Of a DNA stretch of 64,000 bases, positions 7,988 to 16,042 are shown piece after piece. A program made the position numbers and the translations under genes. The stretch is from positions 14,241 to 78,240 of the forward strand of contig CAYOOA010000005.1 in NCBI GenBank assembly GCA_964405455.1, given 5' to 3'. The stretch is from CALESS01 sp964405455. Lineage in GTDB: Bacteria; Chloroflexota; Anaerolineae; Anaerolineales; Anaerolineaceae. Position 1 is the stretch's first letter; each line of letters starts with the position of its first letter. The notes under the pieces are model-generated. The model saw only the letters and a program-made list of their open reading frames with translations, was not told where the DNA came from and made no database searches.

Positions 7988-9578
7988 TTTGGCTTACCTC
8001 CTCCCACATATTGGTGAACCTGTATTGCAGCAAGGTGATGATCCCGACGATGATAAAGATGATGATCGAAATGGCGGACGCAAAACCGTATTGAACACCG
8101 CGGCCGCCTGATTCAAACGCCAGGTTATACACATAGCTGATCAGAATATCCGTATGCCCGGCTTTAGTGGCTGCACCTACGATCGGCGGCCCGCCGGCAA
8201 TGAACAGGTAAATCAAGTTAAAGTTGTTGAAGTTGAAGACATACGATGCAATCAGAAGCGGTCCGACTGCCACCAGGAGCAGCGGCAGGGTGATCTTGCG
8301 GAATTTCTGCCAGGGGCTGGCACCATCGACTGTTGCCGCTTCATAAAGATCCGCAGGGATGGATTGGAGCGCGCCACTGGTCACCAGCATGAAGTAGGGA
8401 TAACCCAGCCACAAGTTGACGATTAAAACCGCAGCTTGTGCCCAGATCGGTTCTGTCGTCCAGGGCGGACCATATCCAATTGTTTGCTCCAGGATGCGGT
8501 TGATGATACCAAATTGCGGGTTCATCATTCCTTTCCAGATTAAGATCGTGATCAGGCTTGGAATGGTGTAGGGAATGAGCAGTAATGAGCGGATCAACTT
8601 CTTTAGCGGGAAATTCTTATCGTTGAACAGGATTGCAATCGCCAGACCCAGAGAGAAAGTGGAAAAAACGCTGATCAAGGGGAAAACAAAGTTCCAGATC
8701 AGGATTCTTACCAAAGGGCCGCGCAAAGCCGGGCTGGTAAAGAACTGCTTGAAGTTTTTGAATCCGACAACCGATCGGAAGCCAGGCGAGAGAGTTTTTC
8801 CGTTGATGGTGGAATAAGTTCCTTCTACATTTTTATACACATCCCCATTGGATTGATCGGTGAAGGTATCCGCCACTGGATCATAGTTATAACGAATTTG
8901 CAGCTCGGCTGCTTCACTGGGTGAACGAACCTGGACGGTCTGCTCACCCTCCAGGCCGAATTTAATATTCGGTAAATTTTGATCGGAAGCTGCCAGTAAT
9001 TTATTCAGGCGTGTGTAACCTTCAATCGTTTGCGGAATCCCCGCGCTGTCAGCCGGACCTATGCCGGGGTCACCCGGTTTGGCAGGAGTAATCGATACAC
9101 CTGGTTTCGCGAGGAATGATTCACCCTGGCTGTTGACCAACCAGAGCGCATAATTATTATCTGCCGATTTAAAAGCCGTCCAACTGTAAGACTTTCCTGA
9201 TTCAGGTAGATAGGTCGTCTTTTGAATGGCTTCTACCACCTGGGTTTTGGTCAGCAGGTGACCATCCCCGTAATTTGTGAAGGCAACATAGATTGTAAAA
9301 AAGATGGGATAAATTACGAAGAGGATCATAAATGATAAGCCTATCCCGATCCAGCGGAACGGATAAGCCGAAGGGATCAGAAAGATCAGGTTTAACAACA
9401 CCGTGATCACCGAGAGGATCACTCCCAGTTCTGTAAATCCCTTTCCAAGGGCGCTGATGATGAACCAGATCGCGCCGGCATCGAAAACAAGCACCAGGAT
9501 CCACCGGATTAATTTCGAAATGGGTGATTCCTTTGCCATCTGGATGCCCTTTGACTTTTTCACCGCAGTTTCATTCAT
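7980..9578 (-). CDS. malF: Maltodextrin ABC transporter permease MalF with large extracytoplasmic loop
   Basis: A 532-residue permease. N-terminal membrane segments are followed by a hydrophilic region of about 170 residues (roughly 120-270) corresponding in place to the P2 loop of enterobacterial MalF, which touches the binding protein. The C-terminal permease domain carries the EAA loop EAATVDGAS...ITLPLL. Many Gram-positive maltodextrin transporters have a short MalF without this loop, so the long form is notable in a presumed monoderm. ATG 9578 has GGAGG 7 bases upstream. The long 162-base gap to malE contains a hairpin and a likely secondary promoter. Confidence 0.93.
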   Translation of the reverse strand: MNETAVKKSKGIQMAKESPISKLIRWILVLVFDAGAIWFIISALGKGFTELGVILSVITVLLNLIFLIPSAYPFRWIGIGLSFMILFVIYPIFFTIYVAFTNYGDGHLLTKTQVVEAIQKTTYLPESGKSYSWTAFKSADNNYALWLVNSQGESFLAKPGVSITPAKPGDPGIGPADSAGIPQTIEGYTRLNKLLAASDQNLPNIKFGLEGEQTVQVRSPSEAAELQIRYNYDPVADTFTDQSNGDVYKNVEGTYSTINGKTLSPGFRSVVGFKNFKQFFTSPALRGPLVRILIWNFVFPLISVFSTFSLGLAIAILFNDKNFPLKKLIRSLLLIPYTIPSLITILIWKGMMNPQFGIINRILEQTIGYGPPWTTEPIWAQAAVLIVNLWLGYPYFMLVTSGALQSIPADLYEAATVDGASPWQKFRKITLPLLLVAVGPLLIASYVFNFNNFNLIYLFIAGGPPIVGAATKAGHTDILISYVYNLAFESGGRGVQYGFASAISIIIFIIVGIITLLQYRFTNMWEEVSQNV

Positions 9579-9653
9579 ATAAAATCCTCCGTCGTAAGGA
9601 TGGCAGGACTATTTACAGCAGATAAGACCCCACAGATTGCGAATATATGAATA

Positions 9654-9681
9654 ATTATATAATGGATTTGAAAAAGTACAA
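9654..9681 (-). promoter_or_regulatory. Candidate internal promoter in front of malF
   Basis: On the minus strand TTGTAC (9676-9681) and TATAAT (9654-9659) are separated by 16 bases, within an AT-rich stretch between malE and malF. It would allow malFG to be transcribed without malE. Read from sequence only. Confidence 0.45.
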
Positions 9682-9696
9682 TGAAACTTTACAAGA

Positions 9697-9723
9697 AGGC
9701 CGGGGAGAAATCCTCCCCGGCCT
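9697..9723 (-). terminator. GC-rich hairpin directly after malE
   Basis: An 11-base stem (core GGCCGGGGAG at 9698-9707 with 9713-9722, extended by one A-T pair) with a 5-base loop starts 17 bases after the malE stop codon. On the minus strand it is followed by TTCTTGT, a poor U-tract. It may be an attenuating terminator or a 3' stabiliser that keeps malE mRNA more abundant than malFG. Confidence 0.7.
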
Positions 9724-9740
9724 CATCAAATTACAGCTAA

Positions 9741-11324
9741 TTACTTAATTTCCCAGGTCAACAGGTTGGTGGCTGGATCGAAGGTGAAGGAAACCTCACC
9801 GTCCTTGGTCAGGCTAAACTTGTAGTTGTCGCCATTTTCCTTGCCATCTACACCATAGTTGAGCGTCCAGGCGCCGTCCATGGCAACCTTGACTTCGTAG
9901 TCGCCAGCGGGCAGCTTGAAGGGGCCGGAAACCCACAGGCCAGCATCGTTCTTCGTCATACCGGTTGCGTCGCAGTCAGGCTGCCAGTCACCCGGGCAGC
10001 CAGCCTTGGCCTGGTAGGAACCAGGAACATTGACCATGCCAGCCTTGGCGCCAGAGATCAGGGATAGAATCTTGGTGCTGGCGTCCTTGAGGGCGGCTTC
10101 GGGTTCCTGCTTGCCCTGGATGACCAGGGTGATGGCGTCATTCCAGTTGCCCCAGACGGAGCCCATGGCGGCGATTGCGGGCATCATGGTGGCGTTCTTG
10201 CCAGCTTCGGCCATTGCCTTCAGGTCTGGATCGGAGGTCTTATCCAATACCGGGATGTAAGCGGAGGGGCGCTTGCCGGCATCATACAGCTTCTGCATGA
10301 CATCGTCGGTCGCGACGAATTCAGTCAGGAAAGCCTGGGCCAGCAAAACGTTCTTGCTCTGGGCATTGATGAAGAAGCCCTGGGTACCGGCAAAGGGATA
10401 GCCCTCACCAGCAGGACCAGCGGGGAAGTTGGTCACAGCGTACTTCACACCAGACTGGCGAATGCGGTCAAGAGCCCACGGACCGGCCATGATGAAGGGG
10501 GTCTTGCCGGTCTCAAACAGGGCATGGTTATTGGCCCAGTCGGTGTCGGTCGGCAGGTTGCCCTTGGCAACATTATCTTTCAGCCATTGGGCAGCAGGAA
10601 CCATTTTCTCAATGCCCAGATCCTGGGGATTCCAGTTGCCATTGGCATCTTTACCGAAGATGTAGCCGCCGAAGGCGGTGAACAGCGGGTAAATATCATA
10701 GGTGGTGCCGGTCAGGCTCATGATGAAATCAACTTTGCCTTCCTTCTTCAGCGCTTCGCCCATGGTCACAACTTCGTCCCAAGTGGTGGGCGGGGTTTTG
10801 ACCAGGTCAGTGTTGTAGAAGAAGCCCAGGTTTTCAGTCGCGTAGGGCATGCAGTACAAAACACCATCGAAGGTGCAGGCCTGCTTGGCATTCTCAACAA
10901 ACTGGGAAGCCTTGTCACCCAGGTCGACGGGGGCGAGCAAACCATTGGCAACCAGTGTGCCAGCCTGGTCGTGGGCGATGACGATGATGTCAGGGCCTTC
11001 ACCAGTCGGGGCGGCATTCTGGAAGTCGTCACGGATCGAGGACTTCAGTTCAACAACCAGCTCAACGCCATATTTCTCCTTGAAGGGACCGGCAAGTTCC
11101 TGGAGGATCGGGGCGCGGGTATCATCCGCCCAGACACGCAGGGTCACAGGTACAGCGGTGGGTTCAGCGGGGGCGGTGGTCGGTGCAACAGTCGGCTGAA
11201 CTGGCGCAGCAGTCGGTTCGGCGGGCGCAGTGGTGGGCACGGCAGTTGGGGTGGGCTTGCAGGCGGCAAGCACAAACACGGCGATCAGCACAATGCTGAT
11301 CAAAGGCATCAACTTCTTAGACAT
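9741..11324 (-). CDS. malE: Maltodextrin-binding lipoprotein MalE fused to a C-terminal X25-like domain
   Basis: About 527 residues. A signal peptide ends in VLAAC, followed by a Pro/Thr/Ala-rich linker of about 35 residues, a maltose-type solute-binding domain (about 60-430), and a C-terminal module of about 95 residues. That module has GCPGDWQPDCDATGM, LPAGDYEVKVAMDG and WTLNYGVDG, which resemble the X25 module described in bacterial pullulanases. The protein would capture maltodextrins outside the membrane and hand them to MalFG; the extra module may help hold polymeric glucan, or only be structural. ATG 11324 with GGAGGAAAG 0-5 bases upstream is preferred over an in-frame start at 11366 lacking such a site. 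Confidence 0.93.
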   Translation of the reverse strand: MSKKLMPLISIVLIAVFVLAACKPTPTAVPTTAPAEPTAAPVQPTVAPTTAPAEPTAVPVTLRVWADDTRAPILQELAGPFKEKYGVELVVELKSSIRDDFQNAAPTGEGPDIIVIAHDQAGTLVANGLLAPVDLGDKASQFVENAKQACTFDGVLYCMPYATENLGFFYNTDLVKTPPTTWDEVVTMGEALKKEGKVDFIMSLTGTTYDIYPLFTAFGGYIFGKDANGNWNPQDLGIEKMVPAAQWLKDNVAKGNLPTDTDWANNHALFETGKTPFIMAGPWALDRIRQSGVKYAVTNFPAGPAGEGYPFAGTQGFFINAQSKNVLLAQAFLTEFVATDDVMQKLYDAGKRPSAYIPVLDKTSDPDLKAMAEAGKNATMMPAIAAMGSVWGNWNDAITLVIQGKQEPEAALKDASTKILSLISGAKAGMVNVPGSYQAKAGCPGDWQPDCDATGMTKNDAGLWVSGPFKLPAGDYEVKVAMDGAWTLNYGVDGKENGDNYKFSLTKDGEVSFTFDPATNLLTWEIK

Positions 11325-11404
11325 CTTTCCTCCTTGAAATATCCTGCTTATGGCAGGTTGAAACAACGAATTGATGGTTGGTACAGTGATGCGTGAGGCT
11401 CTCC

Positions 11405-11435
11405 ATTATACTCTCTTGGACCACCTCCTTCTCAA
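11405..11435 (-). promoter_or_regulatory. Candidate malE promoter
   Basis: On the minus strand a consensus TATAAT (11405-11410) is preceded by TTGAGA (11430-11435) at 19 bases, slightly long. It overlaps the last codons of the ROK gene and lies about 80 bases before the malE start, so malEFG can be transcribed apart from the regulator. Confidence 0.5.
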
Positions 11436-12655
11436 TCATGATCTGCCAATCGATGTAGCACGATTGACAGCGCTTCAACTACGGCGCCCATTCCGGAAGA
11501 CCTTCTTCCGAGCAGCGCTGCAGTGATTCGAACGTTCCGGGATGCTGCTTTTAAGCTGCGCTGGTTGACCGCCTTGCGAATCGGTTCCAGCAATAAATCA
11601 CCCATCTGGGAAATTCGTCCACCCACCACTACCATACTCGGGTTGAACAAATTTACCAGGCTGGCGATTGCGGTTCCCAGGTGGCCGCCGGCTTCACTGA
11701 CAATCTGCTGCGCAACCAGGTCGCCCTGCCTGGCTGCTTCAATCACATCCGCTGAGGTGATTGCCCGGCCGCCGTTGATTTCCATAAGCTGCGTCCTGGC
11801 TTTGGTATTGACAGCTTCCTGCCCGCGGCCGGCGATGGCCCAACCTCCAGCCATGGCCTCCAGACAGCCCCGGTTTCCACAAGTGCAAACCGGCCCATTT
11901 TCATTCAGGGTGATATGACCTATTTCGCCAGCGCAGCCAGTTGCACCTTTGTAAATCTGGCCATCCAGCAGAAAACCTGCGCCCACACCCGTCCCCACTT
12001 TGATATAGGCCAGGTTGCGGACGCCTCTTCCTGCGCCGTATGCCCATTCTCCAATGGCGCCCATTTCAGCATCATTTCCAACCGCAACCGGGAGGTTCCA
12101 ATCCGTTTCAAGGTGCTCCCGGATGGGGTATCCATCCCAACCAGCCATGATCGGTGGTCCCATCACCATACCAGCGCTTTCGATGATAGGCCCTGGTACG
12201 CCCATGCCAACAGCCTGGATGGAGGATAAACTCACGCCCACCTTCTCCAACAATTCCTGCATCCCGTTTTCAAGAACTGGCATCGATTTCTGTGGTCCTT
12301 GATTCACATCAAACGGAATCTCAATTTCACCCAGAATATGCGCACCGAAATCGGAAAGCAGCATGGTAATATGAGTTGCACCCATATCAATCCCTACTAC
12401 AAAACCTTTTTCAGGATTGATCTCCAGAACGATCGGCTTGCGTCCACTTGGAAAGTGGGCTTCCACCTCATTAACAATCTTTTCTTCCTGCAATTGGTTG
12501 ACGATGGTGGTTACTGCAGCCCGTGTAATGCCCATCTGCCGTGAAAGCTCCACCCGGGAAATCCCCCCTGGCGTGAAGCGAATTAAATCGATAATGGCAT
12601 GTTTGTTAAGGTTCTTGATATTCTGCGGCGGTATCGTCCAAAAACTTGTGCCCAC
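11432..12655 (-). CDS. ROK-family transcriptional repressor of the mal locus
   Basis: A 407-residue ROK protein. An N-terminal winged helix-turn-helix (about 10-75; GISRVELSRQMGITRAAVTTIV) is followed by an actin-like sugar-kinase fold starting near GIDMGATH. The zinc-binding cluster of ROK proteins is visible as CTCGNRGCLEAM, with the upstream GHI histidine. With its DNA-binding domain it is a regulator of the NagC/XylR type and not a kinase. Its position directly before malE suggests that it represses the mal genes and responds to a sugar, by inference. The start is taken as GTG 12655, since an in-frame stop lies four codons upstream. Confidence 0.88.
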   Translation of the reverse strand: MGTSFWTIPPQNIKNLNKHAIIDLIRFTPGGISRVELSRQMGITRAAVTTIVNQLQEEKIVNEVEAHFPSGRKPIVLEINPEKGFVVGIDMGATHITMLLSDFGAHILGEIEIPFDVNQGPQKSMPVLENGMQELLEKVGVSLSSIQAVGMGVPGPIIESAGMVMGPPIMAGWDGYPIREHLETDWNLPVAVGNDAEMGAIGEWAYGAGRGVRNLAYIKVGTGVGAGFLLDGQIYKGATGCAGEIGHITLNENGPVCTCGNRGCLEAMAGGWAIAGRGQEAVNTKARTQLMEINGGRAITSADVIEAARQGDLVAQQIVSEAGGHLGTAIASLVNLFNPSMVVVGGRISQMGDLLLEPIRKAVNQRSLKAASRNVRITAALLGRRSSGMGAVVEALSIVLHRLADHD

Positions 12656-12665
12656 ATCCAGATCC

Positions 12666-12691
12666 TAATGCCAAATTCAGTTAGCATTATA
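12666..12691 (-). promoter_or_regulatory. Candidate ROK promoter with overlapping operator-like inverted repeat
   Basis: On the minus strand a consensus -10 TATAAT occupies 12686-12691; no good -35 is seen. An inverted repeat TAATGC (12666-12671) / GCATTA (12684-12689) spaced by 12 bases overlaps the -10 and the expected transcription start, the position expected for an autoregulatory operator. No matching copy was found at the malE promoter by eye, which weakens the operator reading. Confidence 0.35.
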
Positions 12692-12853
12692 ACATAGATT
12701 CTGGATTGATTAAAACTTCTAACACAAAATTAATCCTGTACTTTTAATCTGTATGTGATTCCAGATTACTGCTTATTTTACATAATTTTGGCGCTTATTC
12801 AATATGCTTTGAAATATCATTATACGAGCTGGCAAAAACACCGAATTGGTTAT

Positions 12854-12862
12854 TGGTATAAT
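12854..12862 (+). promoter_or_regulatory. Extended -10 promoter for the LipM-like gene
   Basis: TGGTATAAT, an extended -10 element, ends 7 bases before ATG 12870, so transcription would begin at or next to the start codon. No Shine-Dalgarno sequence lies between. The rest of the 215-base gap to the ROK gene is AT-rich and shows nothing else I can name. Confidence 0.5.
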
Positions 12863-12869
12863 TGAACAT

Positions 12870-13691
12870 ATGCATTCCACATGGAGAGTCCTTTATCATC
12901 CCCCAGCGCAGGGTGCCTGGAATATGGCTGTGGATGAATCGATCCTCGAGTCAGTCCTGGACCGCCAAAGTCCACCCACCTTACGGCTGTATGCCTGGCA
13001 GCCCGCCTGCCTTTCGCTGGGATTTTCGCAACCGGTTTCAGACGTTGATTGCTCTTCAATTGCCTCCCAGGGATGGGAATTGGTGCGCCGGCCTACAGGA
13101 GGTCGCGCCATTCTTCACACAGATGAACTAACCTACTCGGTCTGCGGTCTTCTTAATGAACCAGCTTTACAGGGTACTTTGCTGGATTCTTATTTCCAGA
13201 TTTCGCGCGCTCTTCAAGCTGCCCTGCAGGAAATGGGCCTGGAAACATCGGCCGATGAAAAATATACTCTGCCTGCCGGAGCCCACCCAAAAGGTGCAGT
13301 TTGTTTTGAAGTACCTTCGAACTACGAGATAACCGCCGGGGGTAAGAAACTAATCGGTAGCGCCCAGGCCCGTCGGAAGGATGGACTTTTACAACATGGG
13401 GCATTACCCCTGGTTGGTGACCTGGGTCGGATTACACAGGCCCTTACCTTTCCGGATGAACAGAGCCGCCTTGCCGCCGCAGAGCGGGTGCGAAATCGCG
13501 CTGCGACAGTAGAATCTCTGACCGGCCTGCAGATCGAATGGATGAATGCCGCTTATGCCTTTGAAAAAGCCTTTTCTGATACACTGGGTATCCATTTTAA
13601 CAGGGGAGATCTTACAGAAGATGAGAAAAATCGTGCCAGGGATCTGGTTGCAGAGAAATATGCCAATCCTGTCTGGACAGAAAGAATCTAA
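12870..13691 (+). CDS. LipM/LplA-like lipoyl (octanoyl) transferase
   Basis: A 273-residue member of the biotin/lipoate protein ligase fold. RRPTGGRAILH at 73-83 is the substrate-binding loop; GGKKLIGSAQARR around 158-168 holds the lysine of the family; C145 in GAVCFEVPS sits where LipM-type octanoyltransferases carry their acyl-accepting cysteine. It therefore more likely moves octanoate from acyl carrier protein to GcvH or E2 proteins than ligates free lipoate, though a ligase cannot be excluded. The start ATG 12870 is chosen over TTG 12846 because a -10 element lies in between. It leads a plus-strand run of five genes. The nearby GcvT-like gene at the left edge is compatible with lipoyl-dependent glycine cleavage but is not linked. 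Confidence 0.8.
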   Translation: MHSTWRVLYHPPAQGAWNMAVDESILESVLDRQSPPTLRLYAWQPACLSLGFSQPVSDVDCSSIASQGWELVRRPTGGRAILHTDELTYSVCGLLNEPALQGTLLDSYFQISRALQAALQEMGLETSADEKYTLPAGAHPKGAVCFEVPSNYEITAGGKKLIGSAQARRKDGLLQHGALPLVGDLGRITQALTFPDEQSRLAAAERVRNRAATVESLTGLQIEWMNAAYAFEKAFSDTLGIHFNRGDLTEDEKNRARDLVAEKYANPVWTERI

Positions 13692-13709
13692 TCGTCGGTG
13701 ACCACATTC

Positions 13710-14735
13710 ATGAACCATACACGCCTGTTTGCAATCCTCCTGCTCCTCCTGACATTATCTTCTTGCGCCGGGAAGGCAACTGAACCACCTCCGACAGAAA
13801 CCCCTACCCCGGAGGCAACGCTGGTTCCGTCGCCAACCCCTACTCCCATGCCGCTTGGAAGCCCGGAAAACCCGGTGGTGATTGGAGTGGTTTCTGAAAA
13901 TGAAAATGGCACAGTTAGTTCTAAAAGCCAGGAATTGGCTGCCTACCTTTCCACCGAAACCGGTAGCTCCTTCCAGAGTCGGGTTTTTACCACGTATCGA
14001 GAGATGTTGGATGAGATGCAAGCCTCCCGGGTGCATGCCGCCTGGTTGTTACCCTTGACTTATCTCTGGGCTCACCAAAGTGGTTTTGCCCAGGTCGGTT
14101 TACTGGCCAACCATTACGGCGTTTATAATTACGGCTCCCAATTCCTGGTTAATGTCAGCAGTAATTTCACCCTGTATTACGATCCCATTGCAGATCGAGA
14201 TACTGCGGATGCTGCCACTGCACTGGCGCAGTTTGCGGGAAAGCGACCATGCTTTGTTGAACCGACATCGCCATCCGGGTACATCTTGCCTCTCTCCCTG
14301 TTGCAAGAAAACTCCGTGGATGTTTTAGAGCCTGTCTGGACGCGGTCCCAAAACGCAATTGTTCGGGCTCTTTACATCCGTGATATTTGCGATTTCGGGG
14401 TCACATTTGCCATCTCCGGAGATCCACGTACCGCCGAATCCATTCAGCAAGACCTTCCGGATACAATGAACCGTATCCTCGTCGCCTGGAAAACTGATCC
14501 CATCATCCCCTCAATGAATTTCTCCCTGCTGCCCGAGCTACCTCGAGATTTGGTTTATGATATTCTCGATACCTTGGTTTCGTTATCCACGACCCCGGAT
14601 GGGAAAGCCCTCTTGACCGATGCTACTGGTTACGATATCCAGGGATTAAAGAGAATCGAAGATGCTGATTACGATGCCCTTCGGCACACATTGGAAATCA
14701 CCCAACTGGAACTGGAACCACTCATAGGTCGCTAA
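13710..14735 (+). CDS. PhnD-like phosphate/phosphonate-type solute-binding lipoprotein
   Basis: About 341 residues. A signal peptide ends in LTLSSC, a lipobox, followed by a Pro/Thr-rich linker. The rest (GVVSENENG..., AAWLLPLTYLWA, CFVEPTSPSGYILP, DFGVTF) follows the pattern of the PhnD type II periplasmic-binding fold, used for phosphonate, phosphite or related anions. No permease or ATPase genes lie nearby, so it may serve a distant transporter or act as a sensor domain protein. ATG 13710 is preferred to GTG 13698 since it gives a normal signal peptide; no clear Shine-Dalgarno site is seen. It starts 18 bases after the LipM-like gene. Confidence 0.75.
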   Translation: MNHTRLFAILLLLLTLSSCAGKATEPPPTETPTPEATLVPSPTPTPMPLGSPENPVVIGVVSENENGTVSSKSQELAAYLSTETGSSFQSRVFTTYREMLDEMQASRVHAAWLLPLTYLWAHQSGFAQVGLLANHYGVYNYGSQFLVNVSSNFTLYYDPIADRDTADAATALAQFAGKRPCFVEPTSPSGYILPLSLLQENSVDVLEPVWTRSQNAIVRALYIRDICDFGVTFAISGDPRTAESIQQDLPDTMNRILVAWKTDPIIPSMNFSLLPELPRDLVYDILDTLVSLSTTPDGKALLTDATGYDIQGLKRIEDADYDALRHTLEITQLELEPLIGR

Positions 14736-14737
14736 CA

Positions 14738-15394
14738 TTGATCAAAAAAACTTTCAAAATGATTTTTACTATTCTTGGAATAATAATCCTGCTGGCAATT
14801 GTCATCCTCGGATTACCCCGCGTCGTCACTGCTTTATTTTCGGAATCCTTGATTTACAAATCAACTACCGAAATACCAACTCGTCGGGCTGCGATTGTTT
14901 TTGGCGCCGGTCTGCAACGGGATGGTACACCCTCGCCTGTTTTACGTGACCGGGTTGAAGCAGCAGTCCAATTGTATAAAGCGGGAAAAGTTGAAAAAAT
15001 CCTGATGAGTGGTGATAACCGCTTTGTAGACTACAACGAACCCGGTGCCATGTTGAATTTTGCCGTGGAATTGGGTGTACCAGCTGAGGATATCGTACTG
15101 GATTATGCAGGCCGCCGCACATATGATACCTGCTATCGAGCGCGCTGGATCTTCAATCTAAAAGAAGCTATCCTGGTCACCCAAACCTATCACCTTTCCC
15201 GCGCCCTTTATACCTGCAACCTGTTGGGCCTGCCTTCCATTGGGTATGCCGCCGATCTGCGAACCTATTACCCTTCCAGTTACTTCATCTGGAATATCCG
15301 TGAAATACCCGCCACGTTTATGGCATTGGTAGATATTTGGTTCCGACATCCCATCCCGGTCCTCGGCCAACAGGAGCCCATTTTCCCGGATTAA
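14738..15394 (+). CDS. YdcF/SanA-like DUF218 membrane-anchored protein
   Basis: A 218-residue protein with one N-terminal membrane segment (about 8-32) and a DUF218 domain: IVFGAGLQRDGTPSPVLRDR near residue 53, then a LMSGDN motif near 90 and TQTYHLSRA near 149. This is the ElyC/SanA/YdcF family, linked to envelope integrity and vancomycin sensitivity in other bacteria; the chemical activity is unsettled. The start is uncertain: TTG 14738 follows the previous stop directly and has no good ribosome site, while ATG 14759 would shorten the N-terminus by seven residues without losing the membrane segment. Confidence 0.8.
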   Translation: MIKKTFKMIFTILGIIILLAIVILGLPRVVTALFSESLIYKSTTEIPTRRAAIVFGAGLQRDGTPSPVLRDRVEAAVQLYKAGKVEKILMSGDNRFVDYNEPGAMLNFAVELGVPAEDIVLDYAGRRTYDTCYRARWIFNLKEAILVTQTYHLSRALYTCNLLGLPSIGYAADLRTYYPSSYFIWNIREIPATFMALVDIWFRHPIPVLGQQEPIFPD

Positions 15395-15448
15395 TTTGTT
15401 TGACATTCCCTCGGAATGATTCTTGCAACTAACCAAGGAGGAGATTTC

Positions 15449-16021
15449 ATGGATCGCGCTCAGGCATTGTCTATTGTCAAAAAGTATGTAAAGAATCAAG
15501 GGCTGATCAACCACATGTTATGCGTGGAAGCTGCCATGCGCTGGTATGCCCGTTACTACAATGAAGATGAAGAAACCTGGGCTATCGTAGGACTTTTACA
15601 TGATTTCGATTGGGAAATCCACCCTGCTTTACCGGATCACCCCATGGCTGGCGCTCCCATCCTGGAATCCCTTCACGTCCCTCCGCAAATTATTCGGGCA
15701 GTGTTGTCCCATGCAGATTTCACAGGCGTCCCGCGCGAAACCCTGATGGAGAAGGCCCTCTTCGCCTGCGATGAAATCACGGGCCTAATTACCGCCGTTG
15801 CCCTGGTACGGCCATCCCGGTCATTGTACGATCTCACATCTTCATCTGTGAAGAAGAAGTGGAAAGACCGCGCTTTTGCCGCCGGGGCAAACCGTGAAGA
15901 AATGGAAAAAGGTGCTGCAGAGCTGGGTATTGAACTCTGGCAGCATGTTGATAATGTCATCCAGGCAATGCGGGCAATCGCCCCGGAACTTGGCCTGGAG
16001 GGAAACCTCAAACCATCCTGA
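15449..16021 (+). CDS. HD-domain hydrolase
   Basis: A 190-residue protein of the small HD phosphohydrolase group. Metal-binding residues are visible as H at HMLCVEAAMR, the HD pair in LLHDFDWE, and a later histidine in VLSHADF. Such proteins are metal-dependent phosphatases or phosphodiesterases acting on nucleotides; the substrate is unknown. An AAGGAGGAGA box 6 bases before ATG 15449 fixes the start; an in-frame ATG at 15416 has no such site. It follows the YdcF-like gene by 54 bases. Confidence 0.82.
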   Translation: MDRAQALSIVKKYVKNQGLINHMLCVEAAMRWYARYYNEDEETWAIVGLLHDFDWEIHPALPDHPMAGAPILESLHVPPQIIRAVLSHADFTGVPRETLMEKALFACDEITGLITAVALVRPSRSLYDLTSSSVKKKWKDRAFAAGANREEMEKGAAELGIELWQHVDNVIQAMRAIAPELGLEGNLKPS

Positions 16022-16042
16022 TTTCGCTTCCGAGGAATGTCC

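Noticed and set aside
9697..9723. Hairpin after malE as a REP element
   Set aside because: It resembles the E. coli case only in position; the sequence is not a REP and is not repeated elsewhere in the window.
10524..11396. 290-residue open frame on the plus strand opposite malE
   Set aside because: It mirrors a well supported malE gene, is Gly-rich and low in complexity, has no ribosome site and resembles no family.
15400..15405. Perfect TTGACA before the HD hydrolase gene
   Set aside because: No acceptable -10 hexamer lies 15-19 bases downstream.
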